The position numbers and the translations under genes are program-made. Positions 1-7,846 of a DNA stretch of 64,000 nucleotides are shown in pieces (position 1 is the first letter of the stretch; the number at the start of each line of letters is the position of its first letter). The stretch comes from Pseudomonas sp. (GTDB lineage Bacteria; Pseudomonadota; Gammaproteobacteria; Pseudomonadales; Pseudomonadaceae). The DNA lies in assembly GCF_002796985.1 (NCBI RefSeq), contig NZ_PEKX01000007.1:1-64000 (forward strand), read 5' to 3'. Below the pieces are notes generated by a model that searched no databases, had not been told where the DNA came from, and saw only the letters and a list, made by a program, of their open reading frames with translations.

Positions 1-62
1 GGCACCTCCTAATGGGTCGTATTATGAGGCACGGAGGTGTCTACGAAACTAGGGTCGATTCA
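1..62. mobile_element. Terminal fragment of an IS3-family insertion sequence
   Basis: Positions 33-62 read GGAGGTGTCTACGAAACTAG followed by GGTCGATTCA. This resembles the terminal inverted repeat of IS51-type IS3 elements as I remember them, with the outer end at about 62. No transposase coding sequence is inside the window, so only the last few tens of bases of the element are visible. The assignment rests on recall of terminal sequences and was not checked against a database. Confidence 0.4.
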
Positions 63-190
63 CTGTTGATAAGTGGAAAGTATCGCCTCTGTTCGAATCG
101 ATTCCGAGATTGCGTTTCGTGCATTGCCGGCTTTTCATCCTAAAATCAAAGGAAATAGTGTGGGGTCTTGGCATGGAGAGGAGAGGTTTC

Positions 191-418
191 ATGTTTGTTA
201 TTCTTAAGTTTGTTGGAATTATGATGATGATTTCAGGTGTGATTGGTTTTGTATGGGGTGATAAGGTAATTACAAAGTCTGAAGGGTTTGTTGATAGAGC
301 ATTTTCTGCACCTAAAGGTTGGATGAAGTATCTAAAGTGGGTGTATGGAGTCGGGCTATTACTTATGGGGATCGGGGTTTTCACTATTGGGGTAACCGAA
401 TTTGGGCAGACTATGTAG
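191..418 (+). CDS. Small two-helix membrane protein, unknown function
   Basis: A 75-residue hydrophobic protein. One likely membrane segment spans about residues 2-23 and a second about residues 48-68, with a short charged loop between them. The start at 191 is preferred because a purine-rich AGGAGAGG lies 4 bases upstream; in-frame ATGs at 110 and 173 lack this. The base composition is clearly AT-richer than the rest of the window and includes codons rare in Pseudomonas, which suggests recent transfer. It lies between two IS3-family remnants. I do not recognise a family. Confidence 0.45.
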   Translation: MFVILKFVGIMMMISGVIGFVWGDKVITKSEGFVDRAFSAPKGWMKYLKWVYGVGLLLMGIGVFTIGVTEFGQTM

Positions 419-507
419 CCGCTCACTCCAGGAGCCTGGGAAGGCGGAATGTCCGCGCTCCTGAGAGCTTTCGACTCTCATGCATCGGGCCCGGATGTTG
501 GACGGTG

Positions 508-528
508 GCTACCGACCCATAGCGGACG
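508..528. repeat. Short repeat, copy 1 (flanks the AraC-type gene)
   Basis: The 20-base string GCTACCGACCCATAGCGGAC recurs with one mismatch at about 1590-1609. The two copies lie on either side of the regulator gene at 566-1432, in the same orientation. The second copy is one arm of an imperfect inverted repeat. This could be a dispersed intergenic palindromic repeat or recombination footprints that came with the regulator. Confidence 0.45.
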
Positions 529-565
529 TCTCAGGAGACAAACAACAGAAATCCACTCCTTCCCG

Positions 566-1432
566 TCAACCTCTCCTCGCGCTAACCAACTGTGCCGAGA
601 ACTGGCTGCGAAACTCCGCTGGTGAGACGCCAAACCATCGCTGATGCGCTCTGCAGAAGGAGCCAGTGCGCCGATAGCCAAGCGCGCTGGCAATCTCGCT
701 AGTTCCTAAGTTCGTGTGCTGGAGCATATGGAGCGCTTGGCTGCGACGCACATTGTCCAACAGTTGCTCGAAGTCGGTTTGCTCATCAGTGAGTCGCCGC
801 TGTAGCGTTCGAGGGTTCATGTCTAGAGCCTGTGAAACGAGGACAAGTGTCCCTTGATGAAGGGGCATGAGTCTCAGAATGTGGGCTGTGACTAGCTCCT
901 GTACATGCCCTGAACAACTAGTCTGCGATTCAAAGTAGAAGCGCATGATGGAGTGCAGCGTCGGGTCGGCTTCTAAACACGGCTCTCTGAGTATGGTGGG
1001 GGGCAGCACCAAGGAGTTGTTCTTCTGCCTAAACAAGGCTGGGCAGCCGAATCGCCTGAAGTAATCGCTACGATCACCATGTGGGCCATGACGAAACGCG
1101 ACCTGCCCCGGATGGAACGGTCGTCCAAGCAGCTTTCCTATCAGCCCGGTCACGCGAAGCATCCAGATTTCAGTGGCCGAGCTGTCATCCTGCGAGGAGC
1201 TGGCACAATCAAAGTGCAGTAGGACATGTGAAGAGTGGCGCTCTAGGCGGCAATGAATCGTCGTTACACAGACGCTCATGTAGCGAACGAGTGAGACAAG
1301 AGCATCGTCAACATTTGCTGCTGACGAGACCAGATAACGCAATACCCCAAACTGAGCGATGTCGAAATCTGCTTGAACGGAGGTACGAAGCGGAGTTTGG
1401 CAATGCTGGTGCTTTTCCAATGATGTACGCAT
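566..1432 (-). CDS. AraC-family transcriptional regulator (possibly N-terminally truncated)
   Basis: 288 residues. The C-terminal third (about 190-280) carries two helix-turn-helix segments, including LDMNPRTLQRRL and IASALGYRRTGSFCRAHQRW, followed by FGVSPAEFR, the usual ending of the AraC DNA-binding domain. The N-terminal part resembles the ligand-binding domain of OruR/ArgR-like AraC regulators, whose members are usually about 330-350 residues. The start therefore seems to lack about 40-50 residues, and no in-frame start further upstream restores them. The gene is isolated between short repeats and IS debris, with no obvious target beside it. It may be a functional shorter form or a decaying transferred gene. 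Confidence 0.6.
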   Translation of the reverse strand: MRTSLEKHQHCQTPLRTSVQADFDIAQFGVLRYLVSSAANVDDALVSLVRYMSVCVTTIHCRLERHSSHVLLHFDCASSSQDDSSATEIWMLRVTGLIGKLLGRPFHPGQVAFRHGPHGDRSDYFRRFGCPALFRQKNNSLVLPPTILREPCLEADPTLHSIMRFYFESQTSCSGHVQELVTAHILRLMPLHQGTLVLVSQALDMNPRTLQRRLTDEQTDFEQLLDNVRRSQALHMLQHTNLGTSEIASALGYRRTGSFCRAHQRWFGVSPAEFRSQFSAQLVSARRG

Positions 1433-1550
1433 GAGTCAGGCCTGGAGCAGTCCGAGGATGCGATCCTTCGGAGGTAGTTGACGGGGCTACCTCAAGGCTA
1501 GACCACAGATTCCTTCAGCTACTCACCAATTCGAACCTGCTCCACTCAGT

Positions 1551-1610
1551 CGTCCGCTATTGGCCGATTACTGCCCCTGGCGAGGCGCAGCTACCGACCC
1601 AAAGCGGACG
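1551..1610. repeat. Imperfect inverted repeat containing repeat copy 2
   Basis: CGTCCGCTATTGGCCG at 1551-1566 is the imperfect reverse complement (13 of 16) of CGACCCAAAGCGGACG at 1595-1610, giving a stem with a loop of about 28 bases. The right arm is the second copy of the repeat seen at 508-528. The rest of the 1433-1768 stretch shows no convincing gene. Confidence 0.45.
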
Positions 1611-1768
1611 GATCAGTGGGCGGAGAACGCCGGTGTCCCTTCGCAAGCTCCGCGCCACAGAGCTCAATCACCTGGCTGCATAGTTCGCTGGCTGCTTGCC
1701 GCATTGACGTGCTGCCCGTCATAGCTCAAACCAGGCTTCTTGTCGGAGAAAGACACCAGCCCCACCGC

Positions 1769-2140
1769 ATGCAGCAGGCTTTGGTACACGCCGCGCTGGA
1801 GATGGCCGTTACACGTCGACAGCCGAAAGGAGAAGTGCTGCTGCACTCGGATCGTGGCAGCCAATACTGCGCGTACGACTACCAGGCCTTGCTTCGGCGG
1901 CATCGCATCGTGCCCAGCCACTCGCGGCGGGGAAACTGTTGGGATAACGCCGCGATGGAGGGTTTCTTCCGTTCGCTGAAGGCCGAGCGGGTGTACCTGA
2001 CGCGCTACGCCAGCTACCAAGAGGCGAAAACCGACCTGTTCGACTACATCCGCTTCTACAATCACCGCCGTCGCCACTCGACGTTGGGCTACCTCAGTCC
2101 GATGGAGTTTGAGCGGCAAAATGCGAGCAATAGCTCTTAA
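1769..2140 (+). pseudogene. IS3-family transposase orfB, 5'-truncated remnant
   Basis: The C-terminal half of an IS3-type DDE transposase. It contains the second catalytic Asp in HSDRGSQYC, the catalytic Glu region in NCWDNAAMEGFFRSLKAE, and the terminal FYNHRRRHSTLGYLSPMEF that is diagnostic of this family. The first catalytic Asp and all of orfA are absent. Homology stops near 1765, and the reading frame upstream (from 1616) does not look like transposase, so the element was broken there and is not autonomous. It sits near the left side of the accessory region with another IS end at 1-62. Confidence 0.85.
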
Positions 2141-2144
2141 CTAC

Positions 2145-2165
2145 CTGTCCACCAGTTCCGGGACA
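2145..2165. mobile_element. Right terminal inverted repeat of the IS3 remnant
   Basis: CTGTCCACCAGTTCCGGGAC lies 4 bases after the transposase stop. The complement begins TGTCCCGGAACTGG, consistent with an IS3-family terminus (5'-TG). The matching left end is not present in the window. Confidence 0.5.
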
Positions 2166-2381
2166 GACCACTGTGAGGTATTTGGGTATTGAGGTCGATG
2201 ACGCTCTGGAGATGGCGGAGCAGACTGAGGTTTGACTATGTTCCCCCTTTTAGTGCCGAGTTACAGGCCGGAGCCTTTTGGGGAGCTACCGGCGAAAGCC
2301 TAAACTCTTCCTTCGGAACACTTGCCTGCACCTGAAGGTGCACCTCTACTACTAACCAGTTACTGACATTGAAAATCAAAA

Positions 2382-2424
2382 CCCTGTCCCGCTGGGTGCT
2401 TGAAAGGCACCCAGCGGGACAGGG
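2382..2424 (-). terminator. Strong hairpin terminator for the metallo-hydrolase gene
   Basis: An 18-bp perfect stem: CCCTGTCCCGCTGGGTGC at 2382-2399 and its exact complement at 2407-2424, with a 7-base loop. Read on the minus strand it is followed by TTTTGATTTT. It lies 24 bases beyond the stop of the gene at 2448-3371, as expected for an intrinsic terminator of that operon. Confidence 0.8.
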
Positions 2425-2447
2425 GTAGCAACACTTTACTTTTGGTA

Positions 2448-3371
2448 TTAGTAGTCCCAGAACCCTGCGATCCACCGGAAGGCATCACCATCAATGGCTA
2501 CGCGGCCAACCGAAGGGAAGGGCAGGTGGGTGGCGACGAACAGCTCGCCGCTGGCTGCCGCTTCGCGCAGCAGTCGCACACGCACGTGGACCGATTCTTC
2601 AGGGTCGTGCTCGAAGCCGTTGTGCCATTCCGGATGGTCGAAAGCCACCGGGAATAGCGCGTCGCCGGCGAAGGTCAGGCGCTCGCCGGCGGAATCGACG
2701 TAGACGATGCAATGGCCGGGGGTGTGGCCGCCGGTGAGCTTCGCCACCACGCCCGACGCTATCTGGAGCTCGTCCTCGAAGATGTGCAGGCGGCTCTCAT
2801 AGTGGGCCATGAACTCGTTGGCGGTGCGCCGCAGGACGTCCGGTACCGGCTGCGGCATCTCGGTCAGGCTGAAGTCCGGGATCTTCCAGAAATCGACTTC
2901 GGTGGCCGTGACGTGGATGCGCACCTCAGGGCTCAGGCCGTTCTTCACGGTGTCGGTGAGCAGCCCGCCGATGTGGTCCATGTGCATGTGGGTGATCACG
3001 ATATCGGTGATCGACGACAGCTCGATGCCGGCATCCTTCAGGCGCTTGGGGAACTGCCCGGCGCGGGGGAAACCGGGGAACTGGTTGCCTAGGCCAGCGT
3101 CGACCAGGATGGTCTGCTCGCCGCTGCGCACCACCAGCACGTTCAGTGCCCAGTCGAACATATCCGGGCCCAGGTACATTTCCTTGAACCACGCGGCGCG
3201 CTCTTCCGGGGTGGCGTTGGTCGACATGGTTTCGGTCGGCAGCGGCAGCACGCCGTCGCTGACCACCAGCACGTCGATCTCGCCCACGCGCAGGGCGTAG
3301 CGCGAAGGCACCAGTTCCTGGGCCGGGGTGGTGGCATCGGGCTGGGCGAAGGTATTCAGCTGCATGGTCAT
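2448..3371 (-). CDS. MBL-fold metallo-hydrolase
   Basis: 307 residues. The metallo-beta-lactamase fold is indicated by the metal-binding motif HMHMDH at residues 128-133, by VDAGLG about 35 residues before it, by GHTPGH about 80 residues after it, and by later Asp (FAGDALF) and His (VATHLPF) ligands. Family members hydrolyse lactones, thioesters or other esters; the substrate cannot be read from sequence. No signal peptide is seen, so it is likely cytoplasmic. AGGAG lies 7 bases before the chosen ATG, and a second in-frame ATG follows two codons later. The gene is 81 bases downstream of the oxidoreductase gene on the same strand and ends at a strong terminator, so the two probably form an operon. 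Confidence 0.85.
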   Translation of the reverse strand: MTMQLNTFAQPDATTPAQELVPSRYALRVGEIDVLVVSDGVLPLPTETMSTNATPEERAAWFKEMYLGPDMFDWALNVLVVRSGEQTILVDAGLGNQFPGFPRAGQFPKRLKDAGIELSSITDIVITHMHMDHIGGLLTDTVKNGLSPEVRIHVTATEVDFWKIPDFSLTEMPQPVPDVLRRTANEFMAHYESRLHIFEDELQIASGVVAKLTGGHTPGHCIVYVDSAGERLTFAGDALFPVAFDHPEWHNGFEHDPEESVHVRVRLLREAAASGELFVATHLPFPSVGRVAIDGDAFRWIAGFWDY

Positions 3372-3452
3372 GGTGGTTCTCCTGTTGCTTGTTAGGACGA
3401 GTCCATCAGGCGAATGGCACTCCCGCGGGGCAAGGGAGTGCCGGGGAGGCGG

Positions 3453-4658
3453 TCAGGCCACCGGGATCAGCGGGTCGGCAGCGGCCAGGGCGGCGCGGCG
3501 GTCGGCGGCCGGCGGGTAGATCCAGACGGTGTTGATCTGCGTCTTGAGCTCCTTGGCCTCGGCCTTCACCAGCTTCAGCTGGCGGTCCCAGCCTTCGGTG
3601 TACACGGCGCCCCAGGCGCCGAGGTCGAGGCAGGTGACGTACTTGGGCTGGCGGTACTGGGTCTGGGCGACGCCCAGCAGGTCGGCGGCGGCGTTGTTGC
3701 CGGCATGGCGTCCGAGGCTGATGGCGTGCTGGCAGGACATCGCGGCGAAGTTGCCGATGTCGTCGGTGGCGGCGTAGGCGACGTCACCGGCAGCGAAGAC
3801 GTTCTGCAGTCCGCGCACCTTGAGGTTGCCGTCCACGTGCAGGCGGCCCTGACCGTCACGCTGGGCAGTCAGCTGTTCGGTCAGCGGGCTGGCGCGGAAA
3901 CCCACGGTCCAGATCACCGTGTGGCTCTCGATGTGGCGGCCGTCGGCGAGGGTGACGCCGTTGGCGTCCACGGAGGCGACCGTGGCGCCGGTGATCCATT
4001 CGATGCCCAGGCTGTCGGAGGCCTCGATGATCGACGGGCGAATGCCGTCGCCCATCACCGCGCCGATGCGCTCGCCACGGTCGACGATGACCACGCGGAC
4101 GTCCTGGTCCTCACCCAGCGCCGCACGCAGGCGGGCTGGCATTTCCGTGCCGGTCTCGATACCGGTGAAGCCGCCGCCGGCGATCACCACGGTGTTGCGT
4201 GCGCGGCTGGCCGGCTGGTTGCGCAGCGACATCAGGTGGCTTTCAAGGTGCGCCGCCGATTCGATCTGGTCGACGTCGAAGGCATGTTCCTTCAGGCCCG
4301 GCACCGGCGGGCGGGACAGTTGGCTGCCGCTGGCCAGCACCAGGCGGTCGTAGCTCAGTTCGCCAGCGCGGCCGGTTTCGTCGCGGTAGCCAACCTTGCG
4401 GGTCTGCTCGTTGATGCTCTCGGCGGTACCCTTGACGAAGCGCACGCCCACGGCCTCGAACAGCTCGGTCAGCGGAGCGAACATGCTGTGCACATCGGGC
4501 TCGTAGAAGCGCGGGCGGATGCGCAGTTCGGCCTGCGGCGCCAGCAGGGTGATCTCCACATCGTTGCGGTCGTGCATGTCCAGCAGGCGGGCGGCGCTCA
4601 GTGCGCTCCACAGTCCACCGAAGCCCGCGCCAATAACCAGAAGTTGCTGTTTCATCAT
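3453..4658 (-). CDS. FAD-dependent NAD(P)H oxidoreductase (NDH-2-like)
   Basis: 401 residues of the pyridine nucleotide-disulfide oxidoreductase fold. An N-terminal FAD-binding motif, VIGAGFGGLWSA, lies at about residues 8-19; a second dinucleotide motif, VVIAGGGFTGIE, near 157-168 binds NAD(P)H; and VFAAGDVA near 290 contacts FAD. The layout resembles type II NADH dehydrogenases and related quinone reductases, but the electron acceptor is unknown. No C-terminal membrane helix is obvious. It is the first gene of a probable two-gene operon with the metallo-hydrolase, and a perfect inverted repeat lies 28 bases upstream of its start. A role in detoxifying or oxidising a small molecule together with the hydrolase is plausible but is inference. 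Confidence 0.85.
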   Translation of the reverse strand: MMKQQLLVIGAGFGGLWSALSAARLLDMHDRNDVEITLLAPQAELRIRPRFYEPDVHSMFAPLTELFEAVGVRFVKGTAESINEQTRKVGYRDETGRAGELSYDRLVLASGSQLSRPPVPGLKEHAFDVDQIESAAHLESHLMSLRNQPASRARNTVVIAGGGFTGIETGTEMPARLRAALGEDQDVRVVIVDRGERIGAVMGDGIRPSIIEASDSLGIEWITGATVASVDANGVTLADGRHIESHTVIWTVGFRASPLTEQLTAQRDGQGRLHVDGNLKVRGLQNVFAAGDVAYAATDDIGNFAAMSCQHAISLGRHAGNNAAADLLGVAQTQYRQPKYVTCLDLGAWGAVYTEGWDRQLKLVKAEAKELKTQINTVWIYPPAADRRAALAAADPLIPVA

Positions 4659-4686
4659 GTGCTCCTGACTCGAATGGATGAATAAC

Positions 4687-4706
4687 CTTGAATATCTTTA
4701 TTCAAG
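4687..4706. promoter_or_regulatory. Perfect inverted repeat upstream of the oxidoreductase/hydrolase operon
   Basis: CTTGAATATCTTTATTCAAG: two 8-base arms around a 4-base centre, 28 bases before the start codon of the oxidoreductase at 4658. Its position suits a repressor or activator operator. The surrounding stretch to 4901 holds no gene. Confidence 0.5.
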
Positions 4707-4901
4707 TTCGGCGTGACGCTGACTGGCTGCTGCGAAGTGCGGTCCGCGTTGTTCTTTGTCCAGTCGTCCGCTGTGAATCCATGCTAGGGAAGAGAACTTT
4801 CAGGCGCACTTCTACATCAGTGTGCGGGAATTACGCATCCGTTGAAGAGAACTATACGAAGGTATCGGGCAAGGGGGTATGCAGAAACTTGGCGAGGGTG
4901 T

Positions 4902-5291
4902 TCAGGACGTCTGGAGCAGGGCGGTCTCGATGCAGTTCAGCAATTGTTCGGCTTCGAACGGCTTGGGCAGGCAAGCGATCACCCCGGGCATGTCCGCACT
5001 GATGCGCGGCCGCTCGCCAGGGTAGGCCGTGACGAAAATCACCGGGATATGCAGGCCCCGTGCGCGCAGGGCTTCGTACAGCTCCACACCGCTCATGCCG
5101 GGCATCTGGATGTCGGAGATCAGGCAGCGGGCCTGTACCGGACCGTCGGAGTCGAGGAACTCGCGGGCCCCGCCATAGGTGCGCGCCAGGTAGCCGGTGG
5201 CGCGCAGCAGGCCTTCCAGCGCGGTGCGAAGGGATTCATCGTCGTCGACAACTGCAATGACTGCCTTATTGCGCATTAGTTTCTTTTGCAT
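4902..5291 (-). CDS. Stand-alone response-regulator receiver domain
   Basis: 129 residues, only a CheY-like receiver domain of the FixJ subtype. It shows the acidic pocket VVDDDES (Asp16-18), the phospho-acceptor Asp60 in LISDIQMPG, the conserved Thr in FVTAY and the Lys in KPF. No output domain follows, so it may act as a phosphate sink, relay or protein-binding switch. A second start (MRNKAV, at 5276) is equally possible; neither has a clear ribosome site. No kinase gene adjoins it. The nearest candidate partner is the giant kinase at 8598-14093, beside a full FixJ-type regulator with a similar receiver. Three copies of a CCTAGGTAT-like motif lie in its upstream region. Confidence 0.85.
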   Translation of the reverse strand: MQKKLMRNKAVIAVVDDDESLRTALEGLLRATGYLARTYGGAREFLDSDGPVQARCLISDIQMPGMSGVELYEALRARGLHIPVIFVTAYPGERPRISADMPGVIACLPKPFEAEQLLNCIETALLQTS

Positions 5292-5358
5292 CCTGTGGGG
5301 GCACTTATGGCGGCGCCTGGTGTACTTGAAAGATACGCCGTCGAACCCGTCGTAGAAG

Positions 5359-5465
5359 TATACCTAGGTATAGGTGGGCAAGCCCTAAGTATGGGAATCC
5401 TGGCCGGCAGTCCCAGGCGAATGATATTCGCGGCAAGAAGTTCGCCGGAACAATACCCAGGTATA
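5359..5465. promoter_or_regulatory. Cluster of three TACCTAGGTA-type sites between divergent regulators
   Basis: A perfect 14-bp palindrome, TATACCTAGGTATA, lies at 5359-5372. Degenerate copies follow: CCTAAGTAT at 5384-5392 and CCCAGGTAT at 5456-5464 (within ATACCCAGGTATA). The first two are 21 bases apart, two helical turns, and the third is a further 72 bases on, close to seven turns. The 5292-5619 stretch between the receiver gene and the LysR gene holds no gene. A related ATACCTAGGT occurs at 16523. Such phased dyads suit binding by a LuxR/FixJ-type regulator; this is inference. Confidence 0.55.
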
Positions 5466-5619
5466 AGTTCGAGCGGCCAATGGATGGCGGTATTGAACTC
5501 ATGTACAACAGACCCGAGAAGTTTGCCTGAATAATCTGGAAGCACATCGCAGGCCTGGAGAAGTCAACGGGCGCAGCGACAGGCTGTTCGAATCCAACTT
5601 CACCAGGCGGGCGAACGAG

Positions 5620-6555
5620 ATGAACAGAAATGACCTGCGGCATGCCGATATCAACTTGCTGGTTGTCTTCGAAACCATGATGCGCGAGCGCAATGTTACC
5701 CGGGCGGGCGAACGCCTGTTCCTTTGCCAGACCACCATCAGCAGTGCGCTGGGTCGGTTGCGGACGATGTTCGACGACCCGCTGTTCATCCGCACCGGGC
5801 GGGTGATGGAACCCACCGCACGGGCCGAGGAAATCCATGTGCGACTGGGGCCCGCGCTCGAAGGTATCGCCGTGGCGCTGAGTTGTGCGCGGGAGTTCGA
5901 CCCGCGCACCAGCGAGGAGACCTTCCACGTCGGGCTCTGTGACGAAGTGGAGTACGCACTGCTGCCCCGACTGATGCAGCAGCTGCGCAAGGAGGCACCG
6001 AACATCACCTTGGTGGTGCGCCGGGTGGACCCGTGGCAGCTGCCGCAACTGTTGGTCGCCGGGGACATCTCGTTGGGGATCGGCCAGGCGCAGGAGCTGC
6101 CGGCCAGTGCCCATTGCCGCAGCCTGCGCCCGGTGCAGCCGATGCTGCTGCGCGCCGACTCGGTGGCGGGGCCGGTGAGCCTCGACGAGTTCTGCCGGCG
6201 CCCGCATGTAGCGGTATCGGCGCTGGGCAAGGTCACTGATGACGTCGACCGCGCGCTGGCGCGCCACGACCGGCAGCGCCGGGTGCTGCTGGCGGTGCCG
6301 CAGTTCAGCGCGTTGCCGGCGCTGCTGGCCGGCAGCGACCTGCTGGCCATCGTGCCCGACTACGTGGCCCAGGCAATGGCGCGGGTGGAAGGTCTGCGCG
6401 CGGAGTACGCGCCGCTGCCCTTGTCGAGCCCGGACCTGTCCATGGCCTGGCGTGGCACCAGCCATGCCGACCCGCGCGAACGCTGGCTGCGCGCCTGCTT
6501 CGCCCGTCACCTGGAGCAGCAACCGGAACGTTCGCGGGCGCTGGCCGTGGCCTGA
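5620..6555 (+). CDS. LysR-family transcriptional regulator
   Basis: 311 residues. The N-terminal winged helix-turn-helix is in the first 65 residues (LLVVFETMMRERNVTRAGER, then QTTISSALGRLRTMFDDPLF). A periplasmic-binding-like effector domain makes up the rest. The start follows directly on the subfamily-typical RHADINLL region and gives the usual length. It is divergent from the receiver-only gene and convergent with the GlxA-type regulator (5-base gap). The target is unknown; the palindrome cluster in its upstream region could control it or be bound by another regulator. Confidence 0.9.
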   Translation: MNRNDLRHADINLLVVFETMMRERNVTRAGERLFLCQTTISSALGRLRTMFDDPLFIRTGRVMEPTARAEEIHVRLGPALEGIAVALSCAREFDPRTSEETFHVGLCDEVEYALLPRLMQQLRKEAPNITLVVRRVDPWQLPQLLVAGDISLGIGQAQELPASAHCRSLRPVQPMLLRADSVAGPVSLDEFCRRPHVAVSALGKVTDDVDRALARHDRQRRVLLAVPQFSALPALLAGSDLLAIVPDYVAQAMARVEGLRAEYAPLPLSSPDLSMAWRGTSHADPRERWLRACFARHLEQQPERSRALAVA

Positions 6556-6560
6556 GCAGG

Positions 6561-7580
6561 TCAGCCTTCGCGGGAGAAGCGGCTGCGGTAATCGCGAGGG
6601 GAAATCGACAGGTGGCGCTGGAAGGTCGTGCGCAAACGCTCTTCATCGGCGAAGCCGCAGACACTGGCGATCTGCCCGATGTTGCGCGGTGAACTCTCCA
6701 GCAGGCGTTTTGCCGCTTCCAGGCGGAACAGTTCGATCGCCTTGGCCGGCGTGCGGCCGGTGCGCTCTTTATAGACACGGGAGAAGTTGCGCAGGCTCAT
6801 CTTTGCCTGCTCGGCGAGATGCTCCACCGTCAGCTCCGGGTCACCCAGATTCTCCGCCAGCCAGCGGTGCAGGTCGTCGAAGGCTGGGCTGTCCTGGGTC
6901 TGCAACTGCAACAGGGTACTGTATTGCGCCTGGCCGCCGGGGCGCTTGAGGTACACCACCAGTTCGCGGGCCGCCTGCATGCTCACCTCGCGGCCGCAGT
7001 CGGCTTCCACCAGCGCCAGCGCCAGGTCGATGCCGGCGGTAACGCCCGCGGAAGTCCAGATCGCACCCTGCTGGATGAAGATCGCATCGGTATCTACTTG
7101 CAGCGCGGGGAAGCGCAATTGCAGGGTGTCGCACAGGGCCCAGTGGGTAGCGGTGCGACAACCGTCGAGCAGCCCGGCCTTGGCCAGCAGGAAAGCGCCG
7201 CTGCATACCGAGGCGACCCGGCACACGCTGGGCGCCGCCTGGTTCAGCCAGGCCGCCAGCTCGCCGTGGCTGTCGAGGGTTTCGCCAATGTCCGGGGCGC
7301 CGGGTACCACCAGGGTGTCGACCGCTGCGAGATCGAGCCCGGCCAATGGACGGGTGTCCACCGAGAGTCCCTCCGCGGTCCTCACCAGCCCGCCGTCCAG
7401 ACTCGCCGTGAGCAGTTGGTAGCCGGGCAGCCCGCGCTGCGACAGCGCCTTGCTGGCGGCCCAGAACACGGTCTGGGCGCCGCTGAGGTCGAGCAGGCCC
7501 ATCTGCGGGTAAGCGATGAAGGCGACGACTCGCGGTGCGGCGGCGGGTAGCGGATGTGCGGGAGCGGAAGCGCTGGCCAT
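6561..7580 (-). CDS. GlxA-family regulator: DJ-1/PfpI domain fused to AraC DNA-binding domain
   Basis: 339 residues. Residues about 17-190 form a DJ-1/PfpI-like glutamine amidotransferase domain with the characteristic VCSGAFLLAKAGLLDG segment. The C-terminal 100 residues form the AraC helix-turn-helix pair (LTVEHLAEQAKMSLRNFSRV and IASVCGFADEERLRTTFQRH, ending SPRDYRSRF). The frame stays open upstream, but only the ATG at 7580 gives the usual family length. The family includes regulators of nitrogen compound catabolism and stress genes; this one's target is not evident. It is convergent with LysR, and the 266 bases between it and the FixJ-type gene would hold both promoters. Confidence 0.88.
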   Translation of the reverse strand: MASASAPAHPLPAAAPRVVAFIAYPQMGLLDLSGAQTVFWAASKALSQRGLPGYQLLTASLDGGLVRTAEGLSVDTRPLAGLDLAAVDTLVVPGAPDIGETLDSHGELAAWLNQAAPSVCRVASVCSGAFLLAKAGLLDGCRTATHWALCDTLQLRFPALQVDTDAIFIQQGAIWTSAGVTAGIDLALALVEADCGREVSMQAARELVVYLKRPGGQAQYSTLLQLQTQDSPAFDDLHRWLAENLGDPELTVEHLAEQAKMSLRNFSRVYKERTGRTPAKAIELFRLEAAKRLLESSPRNIGQIASVCGFADEERLRTTFQRHLSISPRDYRSRFSREG

Positions 7581-7846
7581 CGGGGTTCTGCCTGTTCGAG
7601 CGGCCTGGTGAAATTGGCGCGGTATCAAGCGCCGCAGGTATGGCCGATATTCAGGGATTTTTGGCCTGGCAGCGGTTCGCACCGCCAGGCTAGCCTTGCT
7701 CGCGGCACTCCATCGCCATGGCGAGCGCCTGGGCCACCGGCCGGGCCTGCACGACCATCGGGCTGGCATTTTGCCGCGGGGCTCATCATGGACTAGATTT
7801 TTTGACCTGCACACCGCGAGTGTCGCGGTCCCGCTAAGGAGGCAAG

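Noticed and set aside
5286..5534. 82-residue plus-strand ORF between the receiver and LysR genes
   Set aside because: It runs through the palindrome cluster, has no ribosome site and no recognisable fold.
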